NCBI GenBank assembly: GCA_033002965.1
Contig: JAURVB010012649.1
Location: 117,883-181,882 of the forward strand
Origin: Piper betle
Lineage: Eukaryota; Streptophyta; Magnoliopsida; Piperales; Piperaceae
DNA length: 64,000 nt
Direction: 5' to 3'
Part shown: positions 41,117-52,539 of the stretch, piece after piece
Layout: each line of letters starts with the position of its first letter
Position numbering within the stretch: the stretch's first letter is position 1
Notes under the pieces: generated by a model
The model's input: the letters and a program-made list of their open reading frames with translations, nothing else
What the model was told of the DNA's origin: nothing
Database searches by the model: none
Made by a program: the position numbers and the translations under genes

Positions 41117-42849
41117 AAACAATAGGGTGGCTCACAATCATATGCTTATAATGCATATACGATTATACTGATTTATATATCTAAAAATCCAGTAGAAGCA
41201 ATGATTTTAGTTCAAAATTAACCTGAAGATCTTAACATCGGGGGTTGGTAACCTGGTCCTAAAACGCATCACATCAATAACACAATTATGTAGGATTTAA
41301 TAAAATGCCACGTGATTGGTCGAAATCAAATCACAATAAATATAAAACAATGAAACAAAAGCGAGGCAAACTAGATCCACCTATCTAGTTGAATACTCAG
41401 ACTCGTTGAAAGTCTATATGATATGCAATGCATATTGTGTGGAGTGTACAATATCCTAATTATTAGCATAATACAACACATAAAATAACCTGATTAAACT
41501 AATAATGATCAACCACGGTCAAATAGTCAATTTGGTCAAATAATCAACCCGGTCAATCACGATTATATAGTCGAACAATCATGATCAAATTGATCAACCA
41601 AGCAAAATAGTTAAAAGAGTTGAAATAGTTGGTTATTCAATTTTGTCAACTCAGTCCAATCAATAGTAAATCGATGACTCTTTTAAACGGTTCAACATTC
41701 TACGGTCAATTAATTAAAATAGTCAAAATCCAGAAAATAAGCATCTAGTCAAACTTTAAACTCGTAAAAACATGAGTCCAATAAATAGCAAAATAACTCT
41801 GAACAATATCGAATAGACTAAACTATTCATGAACTAAGTTCCACAACTAATTGCAACATACAGATTATTTATCCAGATTATTTATCAGTTATAAATAATT
41901 GATAAATAATAAGATATATATTACATATCACAAATAATATTAATAATAAAAAATATACAGAAATAAAATAAACTAGAAATATATCTAAAACCAATAAATT
42001 GAGCATTAAACAGTGTTCAGCAGACAGGATGAAATTTTTTAGAATTTAAATTATATATCAAATGGCCAAATTAGTAAATATACACAAATAATACAACAAA
42101 ATAATCAAAAAATGTAAACATGTAATAAAATATATCAACTAAGTTATATGCATGTCTAGAAATAAAACATATCGATAAATATACCTCGAATCTCCAAAAC
42201 AACATGAATCTAAGGCAAAATAGTCGAATTTGATCGAACCAAACCGAACCGAGTTGGGTATGTGGTTAAACAAATTTAGTTTGGTCAAACCCGACCGTGC
42301 TGGTTCAACACGATCCGGCTCGAGTGCCGATGGCACGCCAAATCTGGGAACGATGGCGGCGGCAGACGGTGGCTGACAAGGGTAGAATATTGTTAGAGGG
42401 ACGATGAAGCTCACATTGGGGAGTTCGGAAACCTGTGGCATAGCTGGTGGTGGCCAGAATACAGCTAAGAAGGTCGGCCAACAGCAATGGTGGAGGCCCG
42501 ATGTGGCTCCAGCGAACGGCGGCGAGGTAGTATGGGTCAAGGGTTGGAATCGAATGCCACAGTGACGTGAAGGTGACTGTGTTTCGACGGCAAAAAGGCT
42601 GGAATTGGTCAGACAAGATGAAAAACGGTGGCGGTGGCGGAATCCAACAATGGTGATTACCCTAACCAAAGTTGGTAGAGAGGCTACCAGTCGACTCTTC
42701 GGAGGACAGTGCACAATTCTAAATAGATGGCGGTGGTGATATAAAAGGATGAAAATTACCATAGAAAATCCTCATTTCAATTAAAAGGATGAGAATTACC
42801 AAAGAAAATGGACAAACCAAATTTTAAGTGGAAAACCCTAAGTTTGGGG

Positions 42850-43235
42850 AAAAAACCACATGGCAAATAGCCAAGATAAAATTCACAAGTTGATACAAGA
42901 ATATCCACGGGAGAACAAATTCCCCAATACCTAATTTATACATAATTAGTATTAACCACAAATGAATAAAAGAATATAAAAATATTACAGATTAAGTATT
43001 AAGTGAGGTTACCATTGACGATTACAAGCGAATCTTAACAAAACATTCACTTTTCTTCAATCCATACAATTTTCCTTTCTCCCCTCATAGTCATTTTCTC
43101 CAAAACCAAAAATCAAAGAAGAAAAGTGTGTGACATTGTTTTAATTCCTTTCAACAAAGCAAATCTACAAAATCTTGGTTTTTGCCCAAATAGAGTTACA
43201 ATTTCATGTATTTATGAAGGAGGGACAACCCAACA
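42850..43235 (-). repeat. 3' LTR of the decayed Ty1/copia element (inner end approximate)
   Basis: On the minus strand the polymerase region runs into a purine-rich tract (caagaagggcagg) followed by tgttgggttgtccc at 43235, a typical copia LTR start. The LTR continues toward lower coordinates through ttgttctcccgtgg (about 42910). I could not fix its outer end. Confidence 0.55.
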
Positions 43236-45419
43236 AACCTGCCCTTCTTGACTCCATGAAATACTTCTAATCGGCATGGGAAGCTCCATCCATGCTTGCT
43301 CTATTCCTGCAGTAAGCACGTTCTCCTTTGACACAACTTTAGTCATCATGTCTGAAACATTCCTTTCAGTATGCATTTTTGTTAACTTAAGAGATTTATT
43401 TTCCAACACATCTCTTATCTAGTGATATCTCACATCAATGTGTTTGCTCCCTGAATAAAAACTTGAATTCTTACTCAGGTGAATTGAACTCTAACTATCA
43501 CAGTATACAATATATCTCTCCTGTTTAACATCAATTTCATTCAAAAATGTCTTCGTTTATAGCGTCTCCTTACAAACTTCTATAGTAACAATAAATTCGG
43601 CTTCAGTTGTAGATAATGTAACACACTTTTGCAACCTAGACTTCTAAGAAATACCCCATTAGCAAAATTAACAACAAACCTAGATGTTGACTTTCTTATC
43701 TCCAAGTCACTTGTCATGTCTGTATCAGTGTAGCCAATCAATAAAAATTTATCACTTCCAAAATATAAACACATTTTGGATGTACCTCTCAAGTATCTCA
43801 TTATATATTTAACTGTTTGCCAATATTTTTTGTTCGGATTTGTTAAATGTTTGCTAACCATTCCAACTGCATATGCTATGTCCGGCCTTGTACAAACTAT
43901 AACATACATCAAACTACCAACCGCATAAGCATAAGGAACCTTTGTCATTTTCTTCATCTCTGCTTCACTTAAGACACTTTTCCTTAACTTAAAGTGACCC
44001 TCAAGTAGAACTCCAATCGGCTATGCATCTTTCATGTTAAATTTTTCAAGTACTTTTTCTATGTACTTTCCCTGTGACACCCAAAGTTTTCTAGCTCCCC
44101 CGTCACGCCGAATAGACATTCCTAAAATTTACTTAGACAATCCCAAATCCTTTATTGCAAAATATTTATTCAAATTCTTCTTTAAACTTACAATCTTGGC
44201 TCCATCATGTCAAACAATCAACATGTCATCCACGTAAAGCAATAGAATAATAAAGTTACCATCATCAAACCTCTTGATGAACACACAATAATTAGATATG
44301 GACTTCTTGTACCCATAACTTTTCATAAAGGAATCAAACTTTTTGTACCATTGTCTAGGAGTTTGTTTTAAACCATACAAACTCTTTTTCAGTCTGCACA
44401 CCATATGTTCTTTTCCTCTGACTTTAAAACCCTATGGTTGCTTTATGTATATGGTCTCCTCAAGATCACTATGAAGCAAGGCCATCTTCACTTCTAACTG
44501 TTCAACTTCCAAATCCAAACTTGCAGTAAAAGCCATAACAATTCTAATAGAAGACAATATAACAAGAGGTGAAAAAATTTCATTAAAATCAATATCTTTC
44601 TTTTGTCTGAAGCCCTTTACCACCAACCTTGCCTTGTACCTTGGTTCTGTGTTGTTATCTTCATGTTTGATCCTATAGACCCATTTATTCTTTAATAGTC
44701 TCTTCTCCTTAGGAAGATCCACTAACTCTAGGTGGATTATCATGCAAAGATTTCATCTCATCTTTCAATGCTTTCAACCACTTTTCTTTTTCTACATGAG
44801 CTTTGACTTCACTAAAATTTTCTTGTTCTCTACATTCAGTGATTTTCACACATTCCGATAATTGATATTTTGTTAATGGAACTAGTTCACGAATTGATCT
44901 CCTCATATTAGTCGGCCACCCTTGATCGAGAATATGCATGTTCCTGTCCAACATCATTAACAAACTTATTAGAAATATCATCCAACACCACATCCTCACC
45001 CCATCATCACTAGGTGGGAGAATAATTGTGTTATTGTGAGCCTCCTCTTCACTTCTAGTTGAGGTTAAAGGTTCTTTTATCTTTTCAAAGCTATTCTGAG
45101 ATTTAGCTTGAGGAACTTCTTTCTTGTCAAAGTCCTTCACTATTTGATCCTCCTTGAAAGTATATTTCCACTTCAAATCAGTTTTATATTCTTAGGATCT
45201 CAAAGTTTGTATCCAAGCTTATAATCACCATATCCAAGAAAAATACATTGAACAGCTCTAGAGTCAAGTTTAACCCTTTCTTCCTTAGGCACATTGGCAA
45301 AGGCTTTACAACTGAAGACTCTCAAATGAGAATAACTGATTTTTTATCACTCCAAACCCTTTCTAATATGTCATTATCCATGGCATGTATATGATCTGTT
45401 GATCAAATAACAAGCTGTA
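43212..45419 (-). pseudogene. Ty1/copia polyprotein remnant: end of integrase, reverse transcriptase, RNase H
   Basis: Minus-strand fragments in order from 45419 downward: a short integrase end, the connection region with NKWVYRIKHEDNN and YKARLVVKGFRQKKDIDFNE, reverse transcriptase with KSLYGLKQTPRQWY and the catalytic LLYVDDMLI motif (about 44210-44404), and RNase H with YAVGSLMYV, CTRPDIAYAVG and DMMTKVVSKE (43580-43957 and 43212-43409). Many stops and frameshifts break it, so it is not functional. Its missing N-terminal part lies beyond the large insertion, at 56302-57821. Confidence 0.85.
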
Positions 45420-45424
45420 CTCAT
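45420..45424. repeat. 5-bp target-site duplication, left copy (ctcat)
   Basis: ctcat immediately before the LTR start tgtaacacccc. The same five bases follow the LTR end at 56297-56301. Confidence 0.85.
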
Positions 45425-47132
45425 TGTAACACCCCGTTTCGGCTCACCCGTGAACCGACCCGGAAATGTCACCGGCGACCGAACCGTTCGCTAATCTACT
45501 AGATTCGGTTAAGCCGACCCGGATCTACTCTCGGCGTCTCAAGATGGAGATGCAAATGTGAAATGCATGAATGGGAACAATTAGGTTCTAACGCGGTCCT
45601 ACATGCATGCTATGAGTGTACAAGCAAAAACAAGACAAAACAATAAATGAGAAACCAAAAGAAAATATATGCTATTACGGAAAAACGGACAGAGTTTCCC
45701 CTAAAAGTGCAATAGGGGCCAACCTGTCCACAACAAGGGTATATAAATATCTTATGAAAATACGATAACACATACCAATCTACATTGACATTAAATCATT
45801 ATCTCATTCGTTTTTACCCGAGCCGAGTCTGAACTCCAAGGCTCCCTACTCATTCATATTTATCAGTTCGTTTCATAACAAGTAATTCATTCAAGCAAAC
45901 ACATCAAAATTATCATTTACATAACAATAACACACCATCATTATACATACGTTACACGCGGCAGGTACATGTGTGCGCGGTTCCGTGCTGCTCCTCCGCA
46001 GTCCCGACAGCTTTCATCGCTCGCATTCCTCACCTACATATATATAGAAAAATCGTCAGTAACGAGTGTTACCGGCCCAGAAAATAACTAATATCAATCT
46101 GGCACAGGAGAGCAAACTCTCCTGTTGAATCAAAACCATATACTTCCTCAAGAACTCTCATCAGGGCACATACGGGAGCCGTCGCCGTCGGGCCGTCGCC
46201 CTCGGGTCGACAGCGTCCCCCTTTCTTTCTCATTCTCATACCTTGGCCATTTCTCTATCGCTTCTCGCATCAAATTTCATTCCTTACCGCCCTCTGCACC
46301 TTCCATATTACTCCTGGCCTTGAGCACAAAGGCCGAGCACTCTCAGGCAGTCGCCTTCAGTACCCTTTGAACCACAAGTCTAGACATGCGCTGCATTGCA
46401 GTACCCGTAAACCTCCACACTTCTCCGGGTTTGAGGAACTCAAAGGTGGAGTTGTCCGGATCCTTCGGGAACGAAGTGGGTTCTCCCCAGCTCCAGAGCC
46501 CGCTCTTCCGAGCACACGCCCTATCTGAAGACGTGGCCGCAAGTAACCCTCATCCCATCTCTCACCGAAAACGCGAAAACTATACATATATAGGCCTGGG
46601 TTGGGATTTATACAATAGGCCCGAAGGCAACTTGAGCTGGATCTGAAGTTCGAAAACAAACTCGAGGGATCTCATCCTCGAGGGTTATTAATCCGAAAAA
46701 GAACTGTTGGCTAAATGGCCCGAGTTAAGTGGGATCCGATAAAACTGCCACTTAACTCGTCCTGCACATGATAAATCAAATACACAATAGAGTAGCGTAA
46801 AAATAGAGAACGAGTCCTAAACGGACCTGGTAGAAGCTCCAAACGGGTCCACGCGCCTAGGCGGCGAGCTCCTACACCGTACCTACACAATCAGGCTAAA
46901 AACTAACGCCCGCATGATGAATCACACATCCTATAGCATGCACACACAATCAACACAATCACGCATCAATCAACACACATCAACCTATATCAATTCTAGC
47001 AAGTCTACTTAGGCTAGTTTGCATTAGATCATGATCATTACCTAGTTACCCTAATTAGTTTCTTAGCCTCCATTTTTAACACCACTCAATCAAACAAATT
47101 TCATATTTTATTCTTAATCAAACCTACATTAA

Positions 47133-47163
<31 letters not shown>

Positions 47164-47533
47164 TTATATAACACACACAAATCCTGGCATGCAATTCTAA
47201 TAATCAATACTTTTAAATAATTAAATTAAAATAAATTATACCTCGCGTCTTCGAAAATCGGCGACGGCTAGGGTTTCCGTTTCGTGGCTCGAAACTCGAA
47301 TTCGGCACCTAGCGGCGTCTGAAGTCCGATCCAGATTGGATCCGGGTGCAGTTTCGGCGGATGATTCGGCGAATTTCCCACGAATCCAATTTCTCCGGTG
47401 GCCCGGCTTCCCGAGCTCAGCAATTTTCAGGTGAGGAGGATGTCGGCGGTTGCATTGTTCGCCGACGGCAGTGATGGTGGGCCAGGGTACGTCGGCATGC
47501 AATTGGTCCAGCTAGCTGTAGCGGCGTCTTAGG
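45425..47533 (-). mobile_element. Solo LTR inserted in copia integrase, part 1 (interrupted)
   Basis: In the minus orientation this is the 3' two thirds of an LTR of the same family as the LTRs at 47534 and 52540. It begins at 45425 with tgtaacaccccg, the complement of the LTR 3' end. It shares ggagctcgccgcctaggcgc and ctccaccttt-type blocks with them and is clearly more diverged. It is cut at 47533 by the younger element and resumes at 55394. Combined length is about 3.0 kb. Confidence 0.85.
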
Positions 47534-50391
47534 TGTAAAACCCGTGATTCGAGTCAGGGTTTTACGTTACCGAACCAGTCGGTTCGATCGTTGGTTCGAG
47601 TCGAGTCGGTTTCATGAATCGCGTGCTGAGTCGAGACCAGCCGTGAGTTATGAGCGATGAGAGTCAGGTGTACCTGAATATATGATGATAACGTCGAGAA
47701 GATGGTGAGATACGAGTTATCTGAATATATGAAAGTATGCAGTATTTTTTTCTTTTTATATGTTTGATCGTAGAAATAGTTTTAGGGCCGAATGACGAAT
47801 TAGGACGCGTTGGATTATATTCGGGTGGGTTATTAGTTATAGAGCATGTCATTTGGATGTTGTTGTGTTTGTTTTATTTTATGTGATTTTTCCATATTTT
47901 TCTAGATTTTTTTAGAATTTATTACGAACTAGTTATTATTTTGACTCGAGTCGGAATCGAGTCAATACTTATTTACGAAACTGCCACTCGCACACATTCT
48001 TCTTCCTCCCCGACCCTTCTCTCACCCCAAACCCTAGCCGCCGCCGCCCCTGTGCGTCGCCGCCGCCGCCGCTGCCGACGCCGCGCTGGCCGCCGATCGA
48101 CGCCGCCCCGCCCCGCCGTGCCGTCGCCGTGCCGCCCCGACCAACCCCGGCCACCGTCGCGCCGCCACGACGCCGGAATCGCCCCACGAAGCCGCGACGC
48201 GCCGCCCACTGATTTCGCCGCCGTCCGGGCCGCGCCGCCGCCGCTGTGACCCCGACGACCACCCCCTCGACGTCGCCGACGTTTCCCCCATCGTCCCGAC
48301 CACCGTCGAGGCCGGCCGGAGCCTCGATCGGAGAACGCCGCCGCCGCCACCCACTTTCGACGCCGCCGCCGACGGCCATCGCCGCCTCGGTTACTTTGTT
48401 TGACACCACCATCGGACCAAGCTCGTCGAGCTGGTGCCGATAGACCCCTTGATTGCCCCGTCCCAAATCATCGCCGGAAAACCGTCGGAATCCGCCGGAA
48501 AACCGCCGACACTCGCCGGAAAACCGCCGGAACCGCCGGAAATTGGATTTGTGGGAAATTCGCCGGATCATCCGCCGAACGCACCCGGTCCAATCTGATC
48601 GGACTTCGGACGCCGCTAGGTGCCGAATTCGAGTTTCGAGCCACGAAACGGAAACCCTAGCCGTCGCCGATTTTCGACGACGCGAGGTATAATTTATTTT
48701 AATTTAATTATTTGAAAGTTTTGATTATTAGAATTGCATGCTAGGATTGGTGAATTGTGTGTTATAATAATATATATAAATGTAGATTTGATTAAGGATA
48801 AAAATATGAAATTTGTTTGATTGTGTGGTGTTAAAAATAGAAGTTATGAAACTAATTAGGGTTATTAAGTAATAATCATGATCTAATCAAACTAGCTTAA
48901 GTAGACTCGCTAGAATTGATATAGGTTGATGTGTGTTGATTGACGTGTGATTGTGTTGATTGTGTGTGCATGCTATAGGATATGTGATTCATCATGCGGG
49001 CGTTAGTTTTTAGCTTGATTGTGTAGGTACGGTGTAGGAGCTCGCCGCCTAGGCGCGTGGACCCGTTTGGAGCTTCTACCAGGTCCGTTTAGGACTCGTT
49101 CTCTGATTTACGCTACTCTCTTGTGTATTTGATTTATTATGTGCAGGACGAGTTAAGTGGCGTTTTATCGGATCCCACTTAACTCGGGCCATTTAGCCAA
49201 CAGATTTTTCCGGATTAATAACCCTCGAGGATGAGATCCCTCGAGTTTGTTTTCGAACTTCAGATCCAGCTCACGTTGCCTTCGGGCCTATTGTATAAAT
49301 CCCAACCCAGACCTATATATATGTATAGTTTTCGTGTTTTGGTGAGAGACTGAATGAGGGAAATCCGACTACCGTGCTACGCGAGCGGGCACGTGTGTGT
49401 CGACAGTGGGCTCTGGAATGGTGTACAAGCCGTTTCATTCCCGAGGGATCCTGACAACTCCACCTTTGAGTTCCTCAAACCCGGAGAAGTGTGGAGGTTC
49501 ACGGGTACTGCATTGCAGCGCATGTCTAGACTTGTGGTTTCAAAGGGTACTGAAGGCGACTGCCTGAGAGTACTCGGCCTTCGTGCTCAAGGCCAGGAGT
49601 AATATGGAAGGTGCAGAGGGCGGATAGGAACGAGATTTGACGCGAGAAGCAATAGAGAAATGGCCGAGGCATGAGAATGTGAAAGATAGGGGGACGCTGT
49701 CGACCCGATGGCGACGGCTCCCGTATGTGCCCTGATGAGAGTTCTTGAGGAAGTATATGGTTTTGATTCAACAGGAGAGTTTGCTCTCCTGTGCCAGTTT
49801 GATATTAGTTATTTTCCGGGCCGGTAACACTCGTTACTGACGGTTTTCCTATATATATGTAGGTGAGGAATGCGAAGCGATGAAAGCTGTCGGGACTGCG
49901 GAGGAGCAGCACGGAACCGCGCACACATGTACCTGCCGCGTGTAACGTATAATGATGGTGTGTTATTGTTATGTAAACGATAATTTTGATGTGTTTGTTT
50001 GAGTGAATTACTTGTTATGAAACGAACTGATAAATATGAATGAGTAGGGAGCCTTGGAGTACAGACTCGGCTCAGGTAAAAATGAATGAGATAATGGTTG
50101 AATGTCATGGTAGATTAGTATGTGTTACCGTATTTTTATAAAATAGTATATATTTTCTTTTGGTTTTTCATTTATTATTTTGTCTTGTCTTTGCTTGTAC
50201 ATCATAGCATGCATGTAGGACTACGTTAGAACCCACGCATCCCATCCATGCATTTCATGTTTGCATCTCCATCTTGAGACACCGAGGGCAGATCCGGGTC
50301 GGCTTAACCGAACCCAGTAGATTAGCGAACGGTTCGGTCGCCGGTGACATTTCCGGGTCGGTTCACGGGTGAGCCGAAACGGGGTGTTACA
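47534..50391 (+). repeat. 5' LTR of the TR-GAG element (2858 bp)
   Basis: The LTR starts tgtaaaacccgtgattcg and ends ggggtgttaca, so it has TG..CA ends. It is nearly identical to the LTR at 52540-55393, differing by scattered single-base changes and one GC-rich patch (about 48000-48090). It has a GC-rich block (48030-48570) and several hairpins. Reading frames inside it are not conserved in the older copies and are not annotated as genes. Confidence 0.92.
49314..49327 (+). promoter_or_regulatory. Candidate TATA box of the 5' LTR
   Basis: tatatatatgtata followed by gttttcgtg is kept in all four LTR copies, including the two diverged solo LTRs. A second TATA-like word upstream (gtataaatccc) is not kept. 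Transcription would begin near 49345-49355. Confidence 0.5.
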
Positions 50392-50395
50392 ATAG

Positions 50396-50407
50396 TGGTA
50401 TCAGAGC
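50396..50407 (+). other. Primer binding site, initiator tRNA-Met
   Basis: tggtatcagagc starts four bases after the LTR end. It is the standard plant retrotransposon site complementary to the 3' end of tRNA-iMet. Confidence 0.9.
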
Positions 50408-50576
50408 TAACCCTTGGTTGATTAAGATGGTAGATGCGTTACAGGTTACATGTGTGCCGAAGCTGCTCCGAGCTGTTCCGACAGGTATTTTTCTGTTTTA
50501 ATGTTTTTGATTGTAGATTTCCTTACAAATCGGTAGTGTGACAGGCGAGTAGACGAGATCAGGAATTTGTAGCAGG

Positions 50577-52468
50577 ATGGTGACACAGACCCGCCGGACA
50601 CAGATCAGGACCCCATCGCCTCCAGTAGCCAGACAGGACAGTCCTAGCCCTGTTCACAGTGACGCCGCCTCCAGTCAACCTAGGACTGCCATGCCACCAG
50701 TAGAGGTCAGTGTGCCAGTTTCAGCTAGCCGACGTGGTGAGAGCCATCGTCAAGACAGTCGCCGCGACCGAGATAGTCGTCGAGACCGAGATAGTCGTCG
50801 AGACCGAGATAGTCGCCGGGACCGAGACAGTGGTCGTGATAGTTACTGCACCAGAAGTAGTCGACAGGAGAGAGACGCAGCGATCACCAGGTTGGCGGAA
50901 GCTCAGATACAAATGCTACACAGTCAGGAAGAATTTAGGAGACAAATGCAGCAGGACCAACAGGAATTCAGGAGAGAGCTCAGACAGATAGCCCTTTCTG
51001 TGGCCAGAACTGAGAAGAGACCAGCAGTGGGTGAAGAGGCACCGGGAGAGCCAGTAGTTTCCACAGACCCTATGCCGCCGCCTCCTCCTCCACCGCTGCA
51101 ACAGAGGGCTACTCCAACGACAGCCCCCTTATTTGCCCCACTTCAGGCGGGGATGAGACCGGACATCAGTGGAACCGCAGCAGTAGGTAGCGGGCAGACT
51201 GCAGGCGGAAGTGGAGCTGCAAGATTTGATGGTATACCAGCAGGTACGGGACCACAAATTCCTCGGTATGAGCAAGGAGAAGGATCGAACAGATCAGTGG
51301 ATACGAGGAAATTGGGACTGTGGCAGTACGAGAAGTTCGTGAAGAATGGTGGACGACCGTTCTTTGGAAAGTTGGACGCGGAAGAGGCATTCTTGTGGAT
51401 ATCGTCAGCCATAGGTGTGTTTGACACTATGGCATGCCCGATGGAGCACCGAGTGCGCATCATCACAGGAGCATTCCAGGACGAAGCCAGGATATGGTGG
51501 AGTTCGGTCCAGAATTCTATATTTGCCCATCGTCAGCCCCAGGACATCACATGGGAGGAATTTAGGGCAGAATTCGATGGAAAGTATTTCCCGCCAAACA
51601 TCAGGAAGAGAAAGGAGCGAGAATTCCAGACGCTGAGGCAGGGACCCATGACGGTGGTACAATACGAGACTAGGTTTAGAGCTCTAGAGAGATTTGCACC
51701 AGACTTGGTGTCCACCGAAGAAAGAAGGATAGAGCGTTTTACGAAGGCCTCCATCACGAGATCAGGATGGCCTATTTGGATAGGAAGTTCGCTACCTTTG
51801 GTGATGTAGTGAGAGCTGCAGGCGAGGCAGAACGAGTTATAGCTGCTAGACCTCACCAGGATGTTGACCAGAGGCAGCAACATTCGAGGCCATATCAGCC
51901 AGAGCAGGGAGAACAGCAGAGACATCAGTCAGATGCACCAGTTGCCATAAGGGCTATGGATGCCCAAGTTCAGGGCTACAGAGCACCCTTCTGTCAGAAT
52001 TGCCGACGTCGTCATGGAGGTGAGTGCAGAGCAGGCACAAACACATGCTACAGATGCGGTCAGCGAGGACATAGAGCTGCAGAGTGCAGTGTAGGCACAG
52101 ACGTGTGCTATAGTTGCGGTCAACCAGGGCATAGAGCTGCAACTTGTCCAACCGGCCAGACCCAACAGGTGACGCTCCCAGCACCACCACAGAGACTTGC
52201 GCTCCCAGGTCCCCAGCAACAACCACAGCAGACAGGCAGAGACCAACAGCCACCGAGGCAGCAGCAGAGAGGACTTGTAGCTATCATGACAGGACAAGAA
52301 CATCAGGCCTTGGATCAGAGAGGAATGCAAACAACGCCACCAGCAGGACTATCCGTCTCGGTACCACCATGGACAGCTGGGATGGACACAGCCACGATTG
52401 CTGAAGCACTGGAGGATACGACAAACGTGACAGGTACGCAAGCGTCTCACTTCAGATTTCACATTTAG
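50577..52468 (+). CDS. gag: Ty3/gypsy-like Gag with zinc knuckles (one frameshift)
   Basis: Structural capsid-nucleocapsid protein of the TR-GAG element. The ATG at 50577 opens a Pro/Ser-rich N-terminus, then four tandem SRRDRD repeats (50755-50835), a coiled-coil-like Gln/Glu/Arg region (AQIQMLHSQEEFRRQMQQDQ) and the Retrotrans_gag core (WISSAIGVFDTMACPMEHRV, ARIWWSSV, TWEEFRAEFDGKYFPPNIRK, EFQTLRQGPMTVVQYETRF). After the core come a half finger, CQNCRRRHGGEC, and two CCHC knuckles, CYRCGQRGHRAAEC and CYSCGQPGHRAATC. The C-terminus is Gln/Pro-rich and stops at 52466-52468. The frame slips in a T4 run at 51737-51740; one more T would join the two halves. This may be an error in the assembly or a real lesion. 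Confidence 0.9.
50755..50835 (+). repeat. 18-bp tandem repeat inside gag encoding SRRDRD units
   Basis: About four and a half copies of a unit close to agtcgtcgagaccgagat, in frame, give an Arg/Asp/Ser-rich stretch. Confidence 0.9.
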
Positions 52469-52526
52469 TAGATAGCTACCAGAGTGAAACCTCCTTAATC
52501 TAAAATTTCGAGGACGAAATTTTTAT

Positions 52527-52539
52527 AAGGAGGGAAGGT
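52527..52539 (+). other. Polypurine tract
   Basis: aaggagggaaggt directly before the 3' LTR, the expected site of plus-strand priming. Confidence 0.8.

Larger units (their letters stand above)
40131..42830. other. Probable degraded LTR or repeat region
   Basis: The stretch begins with tgtcacatccc (about 40146), which resembles a reverse-complement LTR end, and contains a GC-richer block (42230-42720) next to a tacctcgaa motif, a layout like the LTRs further right. It also holds a TA microsatellite (40500-40538) and short tandem duplications (40667-40718 and 41041-41116). No target duplication or matching second end could be fixed. Confidence 0.3.

Noticed and set aside
42139..42762. 207-codon minus-strand frame
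   Set aside because: No retroelement or host motif; it lies in a probable LTR-like repeat and has the composition of the GC-richer block there.
47969..48692. Open frames of 60-200 codons in the GC-rich part of the LTRs (also at 52947-53694)
   Set aside because: They occur on both strands, are Arg/Pro-rich by composition, and are not kept in the two diverged LTR copies.
49354..49602. 82-codon frame (MREIRLPCY...) identical in both LTRs (also 54357-54605)
   Set aside because: Identity only reflects the recent origin of the LTR pair. The older solo LTRs have indels that break it.
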